Of a stretch of 64,000 nucleotides of DNA, positions 27,765 through 37,267 are shown in pieces. Each line of letters begins with the position of its first letter. Position 1 is the stretch's first letter. A program made the translations under genes and the position numbers. Under the pieces are notes generated by a model. That model had not been told where the DNA came from. It saw only the letters and a list, made by a program, of their open reading frames with translations, and ran no database searches. The stretch covers positions 17,620-81,619 of the forward strand of contig JARLJI010000013.1 in assembly GCA_031291295.1 (NCBI GenBank). Direction: 5' to 3'. Source of the DNA: Rhodoferax sp. (GTDB lineage: Bacteria; Pseudomonadota; Gammaproteobacteria; Burkholderiales; Burkholderiaceae_C).

Positions 27765-28781
27765 CTAGATCAGCTTGACCAGCTGCTTGCCAAAGTTTTT
27801 GCCCTTGAGCAGGCCCAGGAAAGCCTCGGGCGCAGATTCAATGCCCTGTGCCACGCTCTCGCGCGGACGCAGCTTGCCGGTGGCCACCAGCGTGCCAAGT
27901 TCATTGAGCGCTTCGGGCCACACTTCCATGTGTTCGCTCACGATGAATCCCTGCACCTTGAGGCGATTGGTCAGGATCAGCGCCGGGTAGGTCAGCGGCA
28001 GCGGCTGGCCGTCGTAGCCGGCGATCATGCCGCACAAGGCGATGCGGCCGGACGCGTTCATGCGCGACAGCACGGCGTCGAGCACCATGCCGCCGACGTT
28101 TTCAAAATAGCCGTCGATACCGTCGGGGCAGGCGTCCTTGAGCGCCTTGGACAGCGACTCCGCGTTCTTGTGCAGCTTGTAGTCCACGCACGCGTCGAAG
28201 CCGAGCTCCTTGATCGCGTAGGCACATTTTTCGGGGCCGCCCGCAATGCCCACGGCGCGGCAGCCGCGCGCCTTGGCCAGCGCGGCAAAGGCGCTGCCCA
28301 CCGCGCCCGTGGCGGCGCTGACCACCACCGTCTGGCCGGCCTGCGGCGCGATGATCTTGACCAGCCCGTACCACGCCGTCACGCCCGGCATGCCGACTGC
28401 GCCCAGGTAGTGGCTCAGCGGCACATGGGTGGTGTCCACCTTGCGCAGCATGCCGGGCTGATTCGCGTCCACCACGCTGTACTGCTGCCAGCCGCCCATG
28501 CCGACCACCTTGTCGCCGACCGCGAATTTGGGGCTTTTCGATTCGACCACCTCACCGGCGGTGCCGCCCTGCATCACCTGACCCAACGGCTGCGGCGCCG
28601 CATAGCTCTTGCTGTCGTTCATGCGCCCGCGCATGTACGGGTCCAGACTGAGGAAGTGGTGGCGCACCAGTACCTGGCCATCCTGCAACGCCGGAGTCTC
28701 GCTGGCGACGAGTTTGAAGTTGCTGGCGACGGCTTCGCCGGTGGGGCGGTTGTCGAGAAGAATCTGTTGGTTATGCGGCAT
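27765..28781 (-). CDS. NADP-dependent oxidoreductase, MDR superfamily (CurA/leukotriene B4 12-hydroxydehydrogenase-like)
   Basis: The 338-residue zinc-independent medium-chain reductase has SLDPYMRGRM near residue 45, the MPGVTAWYGL block and the nucleotide-binding segment VVSAATGAVGSAFAALAKARG. The C-terminal KVQGFIVSEH motif is typical of NADPH-dependent alkenal/one oxidoreductases and curcumin reductase. It probably reduces an alpha,beta-unsaturated carbonyl compound with NADPH. It is 12 nt upstream of the GST gene on the same strand. Confidence 0.92.
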   Translation of the reverse strand: MPHNQQILLDNRPTGEAVASNFKLVASETPALQDGQVLVRHHFLSLDPYMRGRMNDSKSYAAPQPLGQVMQGGTAGEVVESKSPKFAVGDKVVGMGGWQQYSVVDANQPGMLRKVDTTHVPLSHYLGAVGMPGVTAWYGLVKIIAPQAGQTVVVSAATGAVGSAFAALAKARGCRAVGIAGGPEKCAYAIKELGFDACVDYKLHKNAESLSKALKDACPDGIDGYFENVGGMVLDAVLSRMNASGRIALCGMIAGYDGQPLPLTYPALILTNRLKVQGFIVSEHMEVWPEALNELGTLVATGKLRPRESVAQGIESAPEAFLGLLKGKNFGKQLVKLI

Positions 28782-28880
28782 GAGAGGCTCCTGGTGGGTT
28801 GTTGGGTTACTACTAAATTAATAGCATACTGTGGCCGTTGTTAAAGGGCTGCAGCGCTATTTTCTATAAATTCAGGCGGA

Positions 28881-29309
28881 TCAGTCGGTGGAAATCACGT
28901 TCAACGGATGACTGCCCCTGGCCCCGACGGCCAGGCGCTTGACGTACTTGAACGTCCCCGTGGCATGGGCGCAGATGCGCCCTTCCTGGTCGTAAATCGT
29001 GCCCTCGGTGAACGCCATGGTGGCGGTGCGGTGCATCAGGTGGCCTTTCGCCGTGAGCGGGCCGCGCGCCGGTTGCATGAAGCTGGTTTTCATCTCGATG
29101 GTGACCACGCCCATGTCTTTTTGCACGCTGCGGGCGGCCACCGCCATGGCCACGTCCAGCAGGGTCATGCTGGCGCCGCCGTGCGTGACGGAGAACGAAT
29201 TGAGGTGTTCGGGCCGCGCCTCGTAGCGCAGTTCGGAATGCCCGCCGTCAAACAGCGCCAGCTCGAAGCCGAGATGGTTGACGAACGGAATATCAACGCC
29301 GAATTTCAT
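28881..29309 (-). CDS. PaaI-family hotdog thioesterase
   Basis: This 142-residue single-hotdog protein shows the PaaI pattern HLNSFSVTHGGASMTLLDVAMAVAA with the conserved HGG. It likely hydrolyses aromatic or medium-chain acyl-CoA and releases CoA from blocked intermediates. I place the start at ATG 29309 because AGGAG at 29316-29320 is exactly 6 nt upstream; a GTG at 29330 without a ribosome site would add seven residues. It follows the SDR gene closely. Confidence 0.9.
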   Translation of the reverse strand: MKFGVDIPFVNHLGFELALFDGGHSELRYEARPEHLNSFSVTHGGASMTLLDVAMAVAARSVQKDMGVVTIEMKTSFMQPARGPLTAKGHLMHRTATMAFTEGTIYDQEGRICAHATGTFKYVKRLAVGARGSHPLNVISTD

Positions 29310-29315
29310 CGACAG

Positions 29316-29320
29316 CTCCT
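29316..29320 (-). promoter_or_regulatory. Ribosome binding site that sets the PaaI-like start
   Basis: AGGAG on the minus strand, with a 6-nt spacer to ATG 29309, favours this start over the in-frame GTG at 29330. Confidence 0.6.
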
Positions 29321-29327
29321 GCTCAGC

Positions 29328-29349
29328 CACCGGTCACCCACCGGTCACA
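29328..29349. repeat. 11-bp tandem duplication at the SDR 3' end
   Basis: CACCGGTCACC at 29328-29338 is followed directly by CACCGGTCACA at 29339-29349. The copies span the SDR stop codon, consistent with a local slippage event that altered or extended the end of the gene. Confidence 0.6.
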
Positions 29350-30125
29350 ATGGACACGCCGCCATCCACCGCCAGCCACTGGCCGGTGATGTGCTTGCCG
29401 GCATCCGATGCGTACAGCACCGTCAGGCCCTTCAGGTCTTCGTCGTCGCCCAGGCGGTGCAGCGGCGCGTGGGCCGCCAGCTTCTCCTCGCCCATCGCCT
29501 TGAGCGTGCCCTGCGTCATCTTGCTCGGGAAGAAGCCCGGGCAAATGGCGTTGACCGTGATGTTGTACTTGCCCCATTCGGCGCCCAGCGCGCGCGTGAA
29601 GTTGATCACGGCCCCCTTGGAGGTGTTGTAGGCGATGGTCTGCATCTCGGGCGGGTTGCCGCCCAGGCCGGCGATCGATGCCAGGTTGATAATGCGACCC
29701 GACTTGCGCGGGATCATGCTGGTCTTGGCGACATGCTGGCTCAGGATGAAGTAGCCACGGATGTTGAGATTCATCACCTTGTCCCACGCCTCCACCGGGT
29801 GGTCTTCGGCCGGCGCGCCCCAGGCGGCGCCCGCGTTGTTGACCAGGATGTCGATGGCGCCCATGCGCTGCAGGGTCTCGTCGCCCAGGCGGCGGATGTC
29901 GGCTTCCTTGGCGCAGTCGGCGGCGATCCAGCGCGCGTCGATGCCGGCAGCCTGCAGGTCGGCCACAGCCACTTCCAGGTCTTCAGCCTTGCGCGAGCTC
30001 AGCATGATGCGCGCGCCGGCCTCGCCCAGCGCAAACGCCATTTGCAGGCCCAGGCCGCGCGAGCCGCCGGTGACGAGAGCGGTTTTTCCCTTGAGGTCGA
30101 ATAGTTGTTGAATGGTCCGGGTCAT
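29334..30125 (-). CDS. SDR family oxidoreductase (FabG-like)
   Basis: The 263-residue enzyme has the full classical SDR set: TGGSRGLGLQ cofactor loop, NNAGAAW, catalytic serine in INLASIAGLGG, and YNTSKGA with YxxxK. It ends with the ITGQWLAVDGGVSIVTGG tail of 3-oxoacyl reductase-like proteins. It probably handles a 3-hydroxy- or 3-oxoacyl intermediate of the neighbouring pathway. Its stop lies inside an 11-bp tandem duplication (29328-29349). Confidence 0.92.
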   Translation of the reverse strand: MTRTIQQLFDLKGKTALVTGGSRGLGLQMAFALGEAGARIMLSSRKAEDLEVAVADLQAAGIDARWIAADCAKEADIRRLGDETLQRMGAIDILVNNAGAAWGAPAEDHPVEAWDKVMNLNIRGYFILSQHVAKTSMIPRKSGRIINLASIAGLGGNPPEMQTIAYNTSKGAVINFTRALGAEWGKYNITVNAICPGFFPSKMTQGTLKAMGEEKLAAHAPLHRLGDDEDLKGLTVLYASDAGKHITGQWLAVDGGVSIVTGG

Positions 30126-30179
30126 GTGGGTCTCCAGCGTGTGTTCAATGGCTAAAAATGAAATGTAAGTGCACAGGCA

Positions 30180-30410
30180 TCATCGGTCTTCTTTCAAACG
30201 TGAGCGGACGTAAATCAGGACGACCCCCACCGCTGCCACGAGCGCGCCGACAACCATCAGCGACCAGCCCAGCGGGCCGGCGCCGCGCCGCGTGAACACG
30301 CCCAGCACCAGCGTCAGCAGGCCGCCGTAGATCAATACCCAGATCAGCGCTTGCAAACGCGCGATGCTCCTGGAGGACGCGGTCGCGCCGGACTCCTTGA
30401 AAAACCCCAT
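30180..30410 (-). CDS. Small two-helix membrane protein
   Basis: This 76-residue protein has two predicted transmembrane helices (ALIWVLIYGGLLTLVLGVF and LGWSLMVVGALVAAVGVVLIYV) and a basic C-terminal end. I do not recognise a function. Its start codon overlaps the acyl-CoA dehydrogenase stop by one base (TGATG), so it is translationally coupled to that gene and is probably real. Confidence 0.7.
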   Translation of the reverse strand: MGFFKESGATASSRSIARLQALIWVLIYGGLLTLVLGVFTRRGAGPLGWSLMVVGALVAAVGVVLIYVRSRLKEDR

Positions 30411-32242
30411 CAGAATGCATCTTCGGGCAGGCTGGCGCAGGTCAGGTCACGGCTTTCGACGACATTCAGCCAGGCCCCGATCTTGGGCAGCTCATAATGA
30501 TAAAAATACCTTGCAGCCCCCAACTGGCCTGCAGTTGAAGCTACTGATTGGGTAGCATCCGCGCGCAGCGTGGCGAGCGCCACGTCCAGCCAGATCCAGG
30601 CCAGCACCGTGTGGCCAAAGGCCTGCATGTAGGGCACGGCGTTGGCCAGCGCGTCGGTGGGCTTGCCGGTGGCCCACGCGGCCTGGGTGGCGCTCGTGAC
30701 CCGCTGCAGCGCTTGCCCCAATGCCTGGACATGCTCCGCCAGCTCGGGCACCTGCGCGGCGCGCTCGCGGGTAGCTTCGATGCGCGCGGCCAGCAATTGC
30801 AGGCCGCGGCCCTCCTCCATCAGCACCTTGCGCCCCAGCAGGTCCATGCCCTGGATGCCGTGCGTGCCCTCGTGGATCATGTTGAGGCGGTTGTCGCGCC
30901 AGTACTGCTCGACCGGGAAATCGCGCGTGTAGCCATAGCCGCCGTGCACCTGGATCGCCAGCGAGTTGGCCTCCAGGCACCATTCGCTGGGCCAGCTCTT
31001 GGCGATCGGGGTCAGCACTTCGAGTAGCAGGCGCGCCTCGTCGGCCGCCTGTGCAGTTCCGGTGCGCTGCTCGTCCACCAGGCGCGCGCAATACAACTCC
31101 AGCGCCAGCGCGCCTTCGCAGTACGATTTTTGTGCCAGCAGCATGCGCCGGACGTCGGCGTGTTCGATGATGCGGATTTGCGGCTGCGCCGCATCCTTGC
31201 CGCCCACGCCCACGGGCCGGCCCTGCGGCCGGTTTTTCGCATACTCCAGCGATGCCTGATAGCCCGCCATGCCCAGCATGGTGGCCGCCAGGCCAACGCC
31301 GATGCGCGCCTCGTTCATCATGTGGAACATGCAGTGCAGTCCCTTGCCGGGTTGCCCGACCAGGTAGCCGATGGCGCCGCCCTTGCCTTGCGGCTTGAAC
31401 TTGCCTTCGCCGAAGTTGAGCAGCGTGTTGGTGGTGGCGCGCCAGCCCAGTTTGTGGTTCAGGCCCGCCAGCGCCACGTCGTTGCGCTCGCCGGTCAACT
31501 GGCCTTGGGTGTCGACCATCTTCTTCGGCACGATGAACAGCGAGATGCCGCGCGTGCCGGGAATCAGCTTGCCGTTCTCGTCGGGAATCTTGGCGAGCAC
31601 GATGTGCACGATGTTCTCGGTCAGCTCATGGTCGCCCGAGGAAATCCACATCTTGTTGCCGGTGAGGCGGTAGCGCGGTCCCAGCGGATCGTTCTGGAAG
31701 TCGGCCCCGTCAGGCATTGCGCGCGTCGCGACATCGCTGAGCGACGAGCCGGCCTGCGGCTCGGACAGGCACATGGTGCCGGCCCAGCGGCCCGAGAACT
31801 CGTTCCTGGCGAACACCTCTTTCTGCATGTCGGTGCCATGCACCATCAGCAGGTTCGCGTTGCCGCTGGTCAGCATGTTCGAGCCGATGCTGACCGAGGC
31901 CATCGCGAAGAAGCTGTTGGCCGCCGCCTGCAGCGTGTAGGGCAACTGCATGCCGCCGATGTCGTAATCCTGCGCGGCACTCAGCATGCCGGACTCGACA
32001 AAGGCCTTGTGCGCATCGTGCGTGGCCTGCGGCAGGATTACCTTCTCGCCGTCAAACTGCGGTTCCTGGGTGTCCACGGTGCGGTTGAACGGCGCGTATT
32101 TTTCGCGTGCGATGCGCTCACAGGTGTCGAGCACGGCATCAAAGGTTTCGCGCGAATGATCGGCGAAACGCTCACGCTGGCTCAGCGACGGCGCGTCGAG
32201 CCAGTCATAAAGCAGGAAGTCGAGGGTGGGACGAAGAGGCAT
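30410..32242 (-). CDS. Acyl-CoA dehydrogenase (large, with C-terminal extension)
   Basis: The 610-residue flavoenzyme performs the first step of beta-oxidation. It contains MCLSEPQAGSSLSDV (acyl-CoA binding), GNKMWISSGDHEL (FAD), HKLGWRATTNTLLNF, the catalytic glutamate region QVHGGYGYTRDFPVEQYWRD, and NMIHEGTHGIQGMDLLGRKV. The roughly 120-residue extra C-terminal domain is typical of the AcdB/long-chain ACAD subgroup. The thiolase gene lies 75 nt upstream on the same strand. Confidence 0.94.
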   Translation of the reverse strand: MPLRPTLDFLLYDWLDAPSLSQRERFADHSRETFDAVLDTCERIAREKYAPFNRTVDTQEPQFDGEKVILPQATHDAHKAFVESGMLSAAQDYDIGGMQLPYTLQAAANSFFAMASVSIGSNMLTSGNANLLMVHGTDMQKEVFARNEFSGRWAGTMCLSEPQAGSSLSDVATRAMPDGADFQNDPLGPRYRLTGNKMWISSGDHELTENIVHIVLAKIPDENGKLIPGTRGISLFIVPKKMVDTQGQLTGERNDVALAGLNHKLGWRATTNTLLNFGEGKFKPQGKGGAIGYLVGQPGKGLHCMFHMMNEARIGVGLAATMLGMAGYQASLEYAKNRPQGRPVGVGGKDAAQPQIRIIEHADVRRMLLAQKSYCEGALALELYCARLVDEQRTGTAQAADEARLLLEVLTPIAKSWPSEWCLEANSLAIQVHGGYGYTRDFPVEQYWRDNRLNMIHEGTHGIQGMDLLGRKVLMEEGRGLQLLAARIEATRERAAQVPELAEHVQALGQALQRVTSATQAAWATGKPTDALANAVPYMQAFGHTVLAWIWLDVALATLRADATQSVASTAGQLGAARYFYHYELPKIGAWLNVVESRDLTCASLPEDAF

Positions 32243-32317
32243 GGTATCTCGAATGAAAACTGCCGCCAGCCCAGTATCTACCTGCGCCGGCAGCTATGAA
32301 ACCAGGAGCGCCGCGCC

Positions 32318-33493
32318 TCACAGCACCTCGAAAACACCTGCAGCACCCATGCCACCGCCAATGCACATGGTCACGCACACGCGCTTGGCACCGCGGCGCT
32401 TGCCTTCGATCAGCGCATGGCCGGTCAGGCGCTGGCCGGTCACACCATAAGGGTGGCCGACAGCGATGGCACCGCCGTTGACGTTCAGGCGGTCGTTCGG
32501 AATGCCGAGCTTGTCGCGGCAGTAGATCACCTGCACGGCGAACGCCTCGTTCAGCTCCCACAGGTCGATGTCGCCAACCTTCAGGCCCAGGCGCGCCAGC
32601 ACCTTGGGGATCGCGAAGACCGGGCCGATGCCCATCTCGTCGGGCTCGCAGCCGGCCACGGCAAAACCGAGAAAGCGGCCCAGTGGCTTGAGGCCTTTTT
32701 TCTCGGCCAGGGTTTCATTCATCAACACACAGGCGCCGCCGCCGTCGGAGAACTGGCTGGCGTTGCCCGCCGCGATCACGCCGCCGGGAATAGCGGGTTT
32801 GATGCCGCTGATGCCTTCCTTGGTGGTGCCGGCACGGATGCCTTCGTCATTGGTGACGGTGACTTCCTTGCTGCGCAGGCCCATGACCGGGTCCGCCACC
32901 CCCATCGTGACGGTGATAGGCGCGATTTCAGCGGTAAACAGACCTGCTGCCAGCGCCTCCGTGGCCTTTTGCTGGCTGATGGCGCCGTACTCGTCCATGG
33001 CGTCGCGGCTGATGTTGTAGCGCTTGGCCACCTGTTCGGCCGTTTGCAGCATGTTCCAGTAGATTTCCGGCTTGTTTTTCACCAGCCACGGGTCGGCCAG
33101 CATGTGTTTGTTCATTTCCTGCTGCACGCAGGAGATGCTCTCCACACCACCCGCCACAAACACATCGGCTTCGCCGGCAATGATGCGTTGCGCGGCCAGG
33201 GCAATGGCTTGCAGCCCGGACGAGCAAAAACGGTTGACCGTCATGCCCGAAACAGTGACCGGGCAACCCGCACGCAGCGCGATCTGGCGCGCGATGTTGG
33301 CACCGGTCGCGCCCTCGGGGTTGGCGCAGCCCATGATCACGTCTTCGACTTCGGCGGCTTCGATGCCGGCGCGGCTAATGGCGTGCTGCACAGCATGGCC
33401 ACCCAGGGTGGCGCCGTGCGTCATGTTGAAGGAACCCTTCCAGCTCTTGGCGAGCGGCGTGCGGGCAGTGGAGACGATTACGGCTGAGGTCAT
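32318..33493 (-). CDS. Acetyl-CoA acyltransferase (thiolase)
   Basis: This 391-residue thiolase has the acylated Cys90 in [13 protein letters not shown], the histidine in [20 protein letters not shown] and the second cysteine in [16 protein letters not shown]. It cleaves 3-ketoacyl-CoA to acetyl-CoA and a shortened acyl-CoA. ATG 33493 has AAGGA a few nt upstream and lies 8 nt after the HCD/hydratase gene; the two would form a trifunctional FadBA-like set. Confidence 0.95.
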   Translation of the reverse strand: MTSAVIVSTARTPLAKSWKGSFNMTHGATLGGHAVQHAISRAGIEAAEVEDVIMGCANPEGATGANIARQIALRAGCPVTVSGMTVNRFCSSGLQAIALAAQRIIAGEADVFVAGGVESISCVQQEMNKHMLADPWLVKNKPEIYWNMLQTAEQVAKRYNISRDAMDEYGAISQQKATEALAAGLFTAEIAPITVTMGVADPVMGLRSKEVTVTNDEGIRAGTTKEGISGIKPAIPGGVIAAGNASQFSDGGGACVLMNETLAEKKGLKPLGRFLGFAVAGCEPDEMGIGPVFAIPKVLARLGLKVGDIDLWELNEAFAVQVIYCRDKLGIPNDRLNVNGGAIAVGHPYGVTGQRLTGHALIEGKRRGAKRVCVTMCIGGGMGAAGVFEVL

Positions 33494-33501
33494 GATGGTC
33501 C

Positions 33502-35604
33502 TTATTGATTAAACGTCTTGCCTTCGGCGACCAGCTTGGCCAGCAGTGGCGCGGGTTGCCAGAACTTGGCGTCGTCCAGCGGGTTCTGGGCGAAACGGTG
33601 CATGGCCTGCACCACGTTGAACAGGCCGACCTGGTCGGCGTACAGCATCGGGCCACCGCGCCAGAGCGGGAAACCGTAGCCGGTGAGGTAGACCATGTCG
33701 ATGTCGCTGGCCTTCGACGCAATGCCTTCTTCGAGGATGCGGGCAGCCTCGTTGACCAGCGAGTACACCAGGCGCTGCACGATTTCCTCGTCGGAGATCT
33801 TGCGCGGCGTGATGCCCAGCGACTTGCGGTGCTCGGCAATCATGTCTTCCACCAGCTTGCTCGGAATGGCGTCGCGCTTGCCGGCCTGGTAGTCGTACCA
33901 GCCGGCGCCGGTTTTTTGCCCGAAGCGGCCCAGCTCGCAGAGCAGGTCAGCTGTCTTGCTGTATTTCATGTCGGGCTTTTCCGTGTAGCGGCGCTTGCGG
34001 ATGGCCCAGCCAATATCGTTGCCGGCCAGGTCCCCCATGCGGAACGGACCCATCGCAAAGCCGAACTTCTCGATGGCCTTGTCCACCTGCGAGGGCGTGC
34101 AGCCTTCATCCAGCAAAAAGCCGCCCTGGCGGCCGTACTGCTCGATCATGCGGTTGCCGATGAAGCCGTCGCAGACACCGGAAACCACCGAGGTCTTCTT
34201 GATCTTCTTGCCCAGTGCCATGACCGTGGCCAGTACATCCTTGCCCGTCTTGGCGCCGCGCACCACCTCGAGCAGCTTCATGACGTTGGCCGGACTGAAG
34301 AAGTGCGTGCCGATCACGTCCTGCGGACGCTTGGTGAAGGCGGCGATCTTGTTCACATCGAGCGTGGAGGTGTTGGAGGCCAGGATCGCGCCGGGCTTCA
34401 TCACTTCGTCGAGCTTCTCGAACACCTTTTGCTTGACGCCCATTTCCTCGAACACGGCCTCGATCACCATGTCGGCGTCCTTGAGGTCGTTGTAGTCGAG
34501 TGTGGTGGACAGCAAGGCCATGCGCTGCTCGTACTTGTCTGCCTTCAGCTTGCCGCGCTTGACCTGGGATTCGTAGTTCTTGCGGATGGTGGCGACGCCG
34601 CGATCCAGCGCTTCCTGCTTCATCTCCAGCATCTTCACCGGGATGCCGGCGTTGAGGAAGTTCATGGCGATGCCGCCGCCCATCGTGCCGGCGCCGATGA
34701 CAGCTATCGATTTAATAGCGCGTTGCGGTGTATCGGCGGGTACATCGGGGATTTTGGAGGCAGCCCGCTCGGCCATGAAGACATGCCGTAGCGCGCGGCA
34801 CTCGGGCGTCCACATCAGGTTGATGAAGATCTCGCGTTCCGTCACCATGCCGGCGTCAAACTTCTGCTGGGTGGCCGCTTCGACTGCATCGACGCATTTG
34901 CCGGGCGCCGGGAAGTTCTTCGCCATCCCCTTGACCATGTTGCGCGCGAACTGGAAGTAGGCGTCGCCCAGCGGGTGCTTGCACGGCAGGTTGCGCACCA
35001 GCGGTAGCGGACGCGCATCGGCGATGGAGCGGGCAAAGGCCAGCGCGTCTTCCGGCAGCGACTCGACCGAGGCGGCCATCTTGTCGAACAGTTTCTGACC
35101 GGGCAGCGAGGCCAGCATCTCGCTCTTGACGGGCTCGCCGCTCACGATCATGTTGAGGGCCGTTTCGACGCCGAGGACACGCGGCAGGCGCTGCGTGCCG
35201 CCGGCACCGGGAATCAGGCCGAGCTTGACTTCGGGCAAGGCCACGTTGCAGCCCGGTGCGGCAATGCGGTAGTGGCAACCCAACGAGAGTTCCAGCCCAC
35301 CGCCCATGGCCACCGAATGCACTGCGGCCACCACGGGTTTGGACGAGTTCTCGACCGCCAGGATCACGCTCAGCAGATTGGGTTCCTGCAACGCCTTGGG
35401 TGTGCCGAACTCATTGATGTCGGCGCCGCCCGAAAAGGCCTTGCCCGCGCCGGTGATGACGATGGCCTTGACGGCCGCATCGTCGTTGGCTTTGGACAGG
35501 CCATCGGTAATGCCGACCCGGGTTGCATGCCCCAGGCCATTCACCGGGGGATTGTTCAGGGTGATCACGGCAACATCGCCGTGAACTTTGTATTCTGCCG
35601 TCAT
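33502..35604 (-). CDS. Bifunctional enoyl-CoA hydratase / 3-hydroxyacyl-CoA dehydrogenase
   Basis: The 700-residue FadB/FadJ-like enzyme has an N-terminal crotonase domain ([15 protein letters not shown] oxyanion loop; [20 protein letters not shown] with the catalytic glutamate). A Rossmann HCD domain begins near residue 295 ([21 protein letters not shown]), with ASNTSTLDV and [16 protein letters not shown]-terminal HCD domain has GFIGNRM. It hydrates enoyl-CoA and oxidises the 3-hydroxyacyl-CoA. It is the first gene of the beta-oxidation unit; two palindromes lie upstream at 35634-35643 and 35661-35678. Confidence 0.95.
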   Translation of the reverse strand: MTAEYKVHGDVAVITLNNPPVNGLGHATRVGITDGLSKANDDAAVKAIVITGAGKAFSGGADINEFGTPKALQEPNLLSVILAVENSSKPVVAAVHSVAMGGGLELSLGCHYRIAAPGCNVALPEVKLGLIPGAGGTQRLPRVLGVETALNMIVSGEPVKSEMLASLPGQKLFDKMAASVESLPEDALAFARSIADARPLPLVRNLPCKHPLGDAYFQFARNMVKGMAKNFPAPGKCVDAVEAATQQKFDAGMVTEREIFINLMWTPECRALRHVFMAERAASKIPDVPADTPQRAIKSIAVIGAGTMGGGIAMNFLNAGIPVKMLEMKQEALDRGVATIRKNYESQVKRGKLKADKYEQRMALLSTTLDYNDLKDADMVIEAVFEEMGVKQKVFEKLDEVMKPGAILASNTSTLDVNKIAAFTKRPQDVIGTHFFSPANVMKLLEVVRGAKTGKDVLATVMALGKKIKKTSVVSGVCDGFIGNRMIEQYGRQGGFLLDEGCTPSQVDKAIEKFGFAMGPFRMGDLAGNDIGWAIRKRRYTEKPDMKYSKTADLLCELGRFGQKTGAGWYDYQAGKRDAIPSKLVEDMIAEHRKSLGITPRKISDEEIVQRLVYSLVNEAARILEEGIASKASDIDMVYLTGYGFPLWRGGPMLYADQVGLFNVVQAMHRFAQNPLDDAKFWQPAPLLAKLVAEGKTFNQ

Positions 35605-35633
35605 GCTGGTGTTCCTTGAAAGAAGAAAAAGAA

Positions 35634-35643
35634 CGAACGTTCG
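35634..35643. promoter_or_regulatory. Palindrome CGAACGTTCG upstream of the beta-oxidation genes
   Basis: A perfect 10-bp palindrome 30-40 nt upstream of the HCD/hydratase start. Its form resembles operators of TetR-type fatty-acid repressors. No regulator gene is adjacent, so assignment is tentative. Confidence 0.4.
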
Positions 35644-35660
35644 CTTTTGATTTTAAAAGC

Positions 35661-35678
35661 TTTATGTTGCACTGCAAC
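35661..35678 (-). promoter_or_regulatory. PhaR-like operator upstream of the beta-oxidation genes
   Basis: The plus strand reads TTTATGTTGCACTGCAAC, containing the perfect palindrome GTTGCA-C-TGCAAC at 35666-35678. It lies about 60-75 nt upstream of the HCD/hydratase start. It differs at two positions from the 18-base site at 4052-4069 upstream of the phasin gene, in the same orientation and at a similar distance. Confidence 0.5.
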
Positions 35679-35715
35679 GCTTCGTTGTCCCGACAGGGAC
35701 AAGCTTATGCGCAAC

Positions 35716-36405
35716 TCACACCTCAAGCCATTCCTTGCGGATATCGTTGTTGGCCCGCAGCGTGGCGGGCGTGCCCTGGAACACGATGCTGCCATGCCCC
35801 ATGACCAGCGCACGGTCGGAAATCGCCATCGCAATGGTCAGCTTCTGCTCGATCAGCAAAACAGAAATGCCACGCTCCTTGAGCGTCTTGAGGTACTCCC
35901 CGACCAGCTCGACAATCTTCGGCGCCAGCCCTTCGGTCGGCTCGTCGATGATGATCAGGTCCGGGTCGCCCATCAGCGTGCGGCACAGGGTCAGCATCTG
36001 CTGCTCGCCGCCCGACAGCACGCCGGCCTCGGTGTGCTGTCGCTCCTTCAGGCGCGGGAACATCCGGTACATGTCGTCAAACGACCAGCGACCGCCCTTG
36101 CCTTTTTGACCCAGCAACAGGTTTTGCTGCACCGTCAGCCGCGGGAAGATGTCGCGGCTCTCGGGCACATAGCCAATGCCGGAGTGGGCGATCTCGTAGG
36201 CTTTTTTACCCAGCGTCTCCTGGTCTTTCCAGCGCAGCGAGCCTTCGCAGTGCACCAGGCCCATGATGGCCTTGGCCGTGGTGGAGCGCCCCGAGCCGTT
36301 GCGCCCGAGCAGCGCCACGATTTCGCCGGGATGGACCTCGAACGAAACCCCGTGCAGTACGTGACTCTTGCCGTAGAAGGCGTGCAGATTGTCGATTTTC
36401 AGCAT
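35716..36405 (-). CDS. livF: ABC transporter ATP-binding protein, LivF-like
   Basis: This 229-residue HAAT-family ATPase belongs to the importer encoded just upstream. It has the signature LSGGEQQML, Walker B DLIIIDEPTEGLAP and the switch region. The Walker A reads GRNGSGRST, with arginine in place of the catalytic lysine (residue 40). ATG 36405 gives the family length; the upstream open frame runs through a repeat element and was not used. The gene ends 111 nt before the beta-oxidation unit. Confidence 0.9.
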   Translation of the reverse strand: MLKIDNLHAFYGKSHVLHGVSFEVHPGEIVALLGRNGSGRSTTAKAIMGLVHCEGSLRWKDQETLGKKAYEIAHSGIGYVPESRDIFPRLTVQQNLLLGQKGKGGRWSFDDMYRMFPRLKERQHTEAGVLSGGEQQMLTLCRTLMGDPDLIIIDEPTEGLAPKIVELVGEYLKTLKERGISVLLIEQKLTIAMAISDRALVMGHGSIVFQGTPATLRANNDIRKEWLEV

Positions 36406-36418
36406 GTCGGGACTCCCG

Positions 36419-36490
36419 CCGGGCCGCCCCAAGGGAGGCTTGCGCCCCCTCGGGGGGCAGCGATTACACGAAGTGATGAGCGTGGGGGCA
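36419..36490. repeat. C/G-rich palindromic intergenic repeat between livG and livF
   Basis: The 91-nt gap contains GCCCCC-TCG-GGGGGC (36444-36458), followed by CAGCGATTACACGAAGTGATG and GCGTGGGGGC. The composition differs from the coding flanks and matches the type of dispersed palindromic element I know from Comamonadaceae intergenic regions. It may stabilise or terminate part of the liv transcript. Confidence 0.5.
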
Positions 36491-36496
36491 CCATGT

Positions 36497-37267
36497 TTAA
36501 TGCCCTCCCGCCTGCTGGTCGGCGACCGAGGAGCCGAGATAGGCCTCCTGTACGCGCTGGTTGGCGCGCACCGCCTCGGGCACATCGAAGGCGAGGACCT
36601 CGCCATACACCACCACGGCGATCTTGTCGGCCAGGCCAAACACCACGCCCATGTCGTGCTCCACCGTCAGCAAGGTTTTGCCCACGGTGACTTCCTTGAT
36701 CAGGCTGATGAAGCGCGTGGTTTCCGACTTGCTCATGCCGGCCGTCGGTTCGTCCAGCAGGATCACGTTGGCGCCACCCGCGATCGTGACGCCAATCTCG
36801 AGCGCGCGCTGTTCGGCGTAGGTCAGGTTGATGGCGAGCACGTCGCGCTTTTTGTCCAACTTGATCATTTTCATCAAGGCATCGGCGCGCTCGTTGGCGT
36901 CGTCCAGATTCGCCAGGAACTTCAGGAAGGTGTATTTGTAGCCCAGGCTCCAGAGCACACCGCAGCGCAGGTTCTCGAACACGCTGAGCTTGGGAAAGAT
37001 GTTGGTGATCTGGAAGCTGCGCGACAGGCCCAGGCGGTTGATTTCGAACGGCCGCTTGCCGTTGATGCGGTGGCCGTTGAGCAGCACATCGCCGCTGGTG
37101 GGCTCGAAGCGGCCGCTGATCAGGTTGAACAGCGTGGATTTGCCGGCGCCGTTCGGCCCGATGATGGCCACGCGCTCGCCCGCCGTCACGGCCAGGTTCA
37201 CGCCGCGGATGATCTCGGTCTTGCCAAAACTCTTGCGCAGGTCTTTGAGTTCAAGTGCGAAGCTCAT
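36497..37267 (-). CDS. livG: ABC transporter ATP-binding protein, LivG-like
   Basis: The 256-residue HAAT ATPase has a normal Walker A (GPNGAGKST), the Q-loop region SRSFQITNIFP, Walker B VILLDEPTAGMS and the switch HD. The signature motif is degenerate: LTYAEQRALEI where LivG proteins usually have LxYGxQRxLEI. ATG 37267 overlaps the livM stop by four bases and was preferred to an upstream start inside livM. Confidence 0.92.
   Translation of the reverse strand: MSFALELKDLRKSFGKTEIIRGVNLAVTAGERVAIIGPNGAGKSTLFNLISGRFEPTSGDVLLNGHRINGKRPFEINRLGLSRSFQITNIFPKLSVFENLRCGVLWSLGYKYTFLKFLANLDDANERADALMKMIKLDKKRDVLAINLTYAEQRALEIGVTIAGGANVILLDEPTAGMSKSETTRFISLIKEVTVGKTLLTVEHDMGVVFGLADKIAVVVYGEVLAFDVPEAVRANQRVQEAYLGSSVADQQAGGH

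Noticed and set aside
32260..32310. CTGCCG/CGGCAG inverted repeat between acyl-CoA dehydrogenase and thiolase genes as a terminator
   Set aside because: The arms are only 6 bp with a loop above 20 nt and there is no T-run.
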